A DNA stretch of 10,370 nt from Schaalia odontolytica (GTDB lineage Bacteria; Actinomycetota; Actinomycetes; Actinomycetales; Actinomycetaceae), in the NCBI GenBank assembly GCA_958415245.1, contig CATYYP010000041.1, forward strand, positions 1-10,370, read 5' to 3'. Each line of letters begins with the position of its first letter. Position 1 is the stretch's first letter. The position numbers and the translations under genes were made by a program. This document shows, piece after piece, positions 9,936 to 10,370 of the stretch. The notes beneath the pieces are model-generated. The model was not told the origin of the DNA. It did not search any database and worked only from the letters and a program-made list of their open reading frames with translations.

Positions 9936-9944
9936 TGTTAAAGT
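9936..9944 (+). promoter_or_regulatory. Candidate tuf promoter (extended -10)
   Basis: TGT followed by TAAAGT (9939-9944, 4 of 6 to consensus) forms a possible extended -10 element, giving a start near 9951 and a leader of about 44 bases. No good -35 is visible 17-18 bp upstream. A separate tuf promoter is plausible because cells need much more EF-Tu than EF-G and a long hairpin follows fusA, but the sequence support is weak. GAATAT at 9965-9970 is an alternative -10. Confidence 0.35.
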
Positions 9945-9982
9945 GGCACCTAGCCGTAGGCTGAGAATATCTACCCGAGTCC

Positions 9983-9988
9983 AGGAGG
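9983..9988 (+). promoter_or_regulatory. Perfect Shine-Dalgarno of tuf
   Basis: AGGAGG lies six bases before the GTG at 9995 and fixes that codon as the start. It is the strongest ribosome site in the window, in keeping with very high EF-Tu synthesis. Confidence 0.9.
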
Positions 9989-9994
9989 ACACAA

Positions 9995-10370
<376 letters not shown>

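Noticed and set aside
9949..9960. CCTA-GCCG-TAGG inverted repeat before tuf
   Set aside because: Only four paired bases, too weak to claim as a structure or operator.
7731..9992. 753-codon open frame on the minus strand across fusA
   Set aside because: Same codon-bias shadow; no family resemblance, and EF-G on the other strand explains the conservation.

Overview
The window is high-GC DNA with strongly G/C-ending codons. Its RpoC, S12, S7, EF-G and EF-Tu sequences carry features usual in Actinomycetota, such as the DAPGH G3 motif of EF-Tu and the RpoC block at the start. An Actinomyces/Schaalia- or Bifidobacterium-like host is my guess, resting mainly on the double-anchored GH3 glucosidase; nothing here fixes the genus.

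Layout, all genes on the + strand. (1) 1-2981: rpoC lacking its 5' end, closed by a strong intrinsic terminator (3001-3047). (2) 3048-3344: a gap with no recognisable gene, holding candidate operator-like inverted repeats. (3) 3345-6296: a membrane-anchored GH3 beta-glucosidase with reversed domain order. A 10-codon reading frame with a good ribosome binding site lies immediately upstream in the same frame, cut off by a TAG that abuts the ATG. (4) 6297-6799: a terminator-like hairpin, a repeated GGGAGCGC motif, a sigma70-type promoter and a structured leader of about 225 nt. (5) 6800-9848: rpsL, rpsG and fusA, with rpsL and rpsG overlapping by one base. (6) 9849-9994: a long hairpin, a weak candidate promoter and a perfect Shine-Dalgarno, then tuf from 9995, cut by the window end.

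The core genes form the usual transcription/translation block: the catalytic RNA polymerase subunit, then the str operon (two 30S proteins and two elongation GTPases). The GH3 gene is the accessory element between them. It has terminator-like structures on both sides and is probably an independent unit giving the cell a surface enzyme that hydrolyses beta-glucosides.

I see no mobile element, CRISPR array, tRNA, rRNA or clearly new system. The points most worth a second look are the in-frame amber codon before the GH3 gene, the inverted and doubly anchored GH3 architecture, and the structured, U-poor hairpins around the str operon genes.
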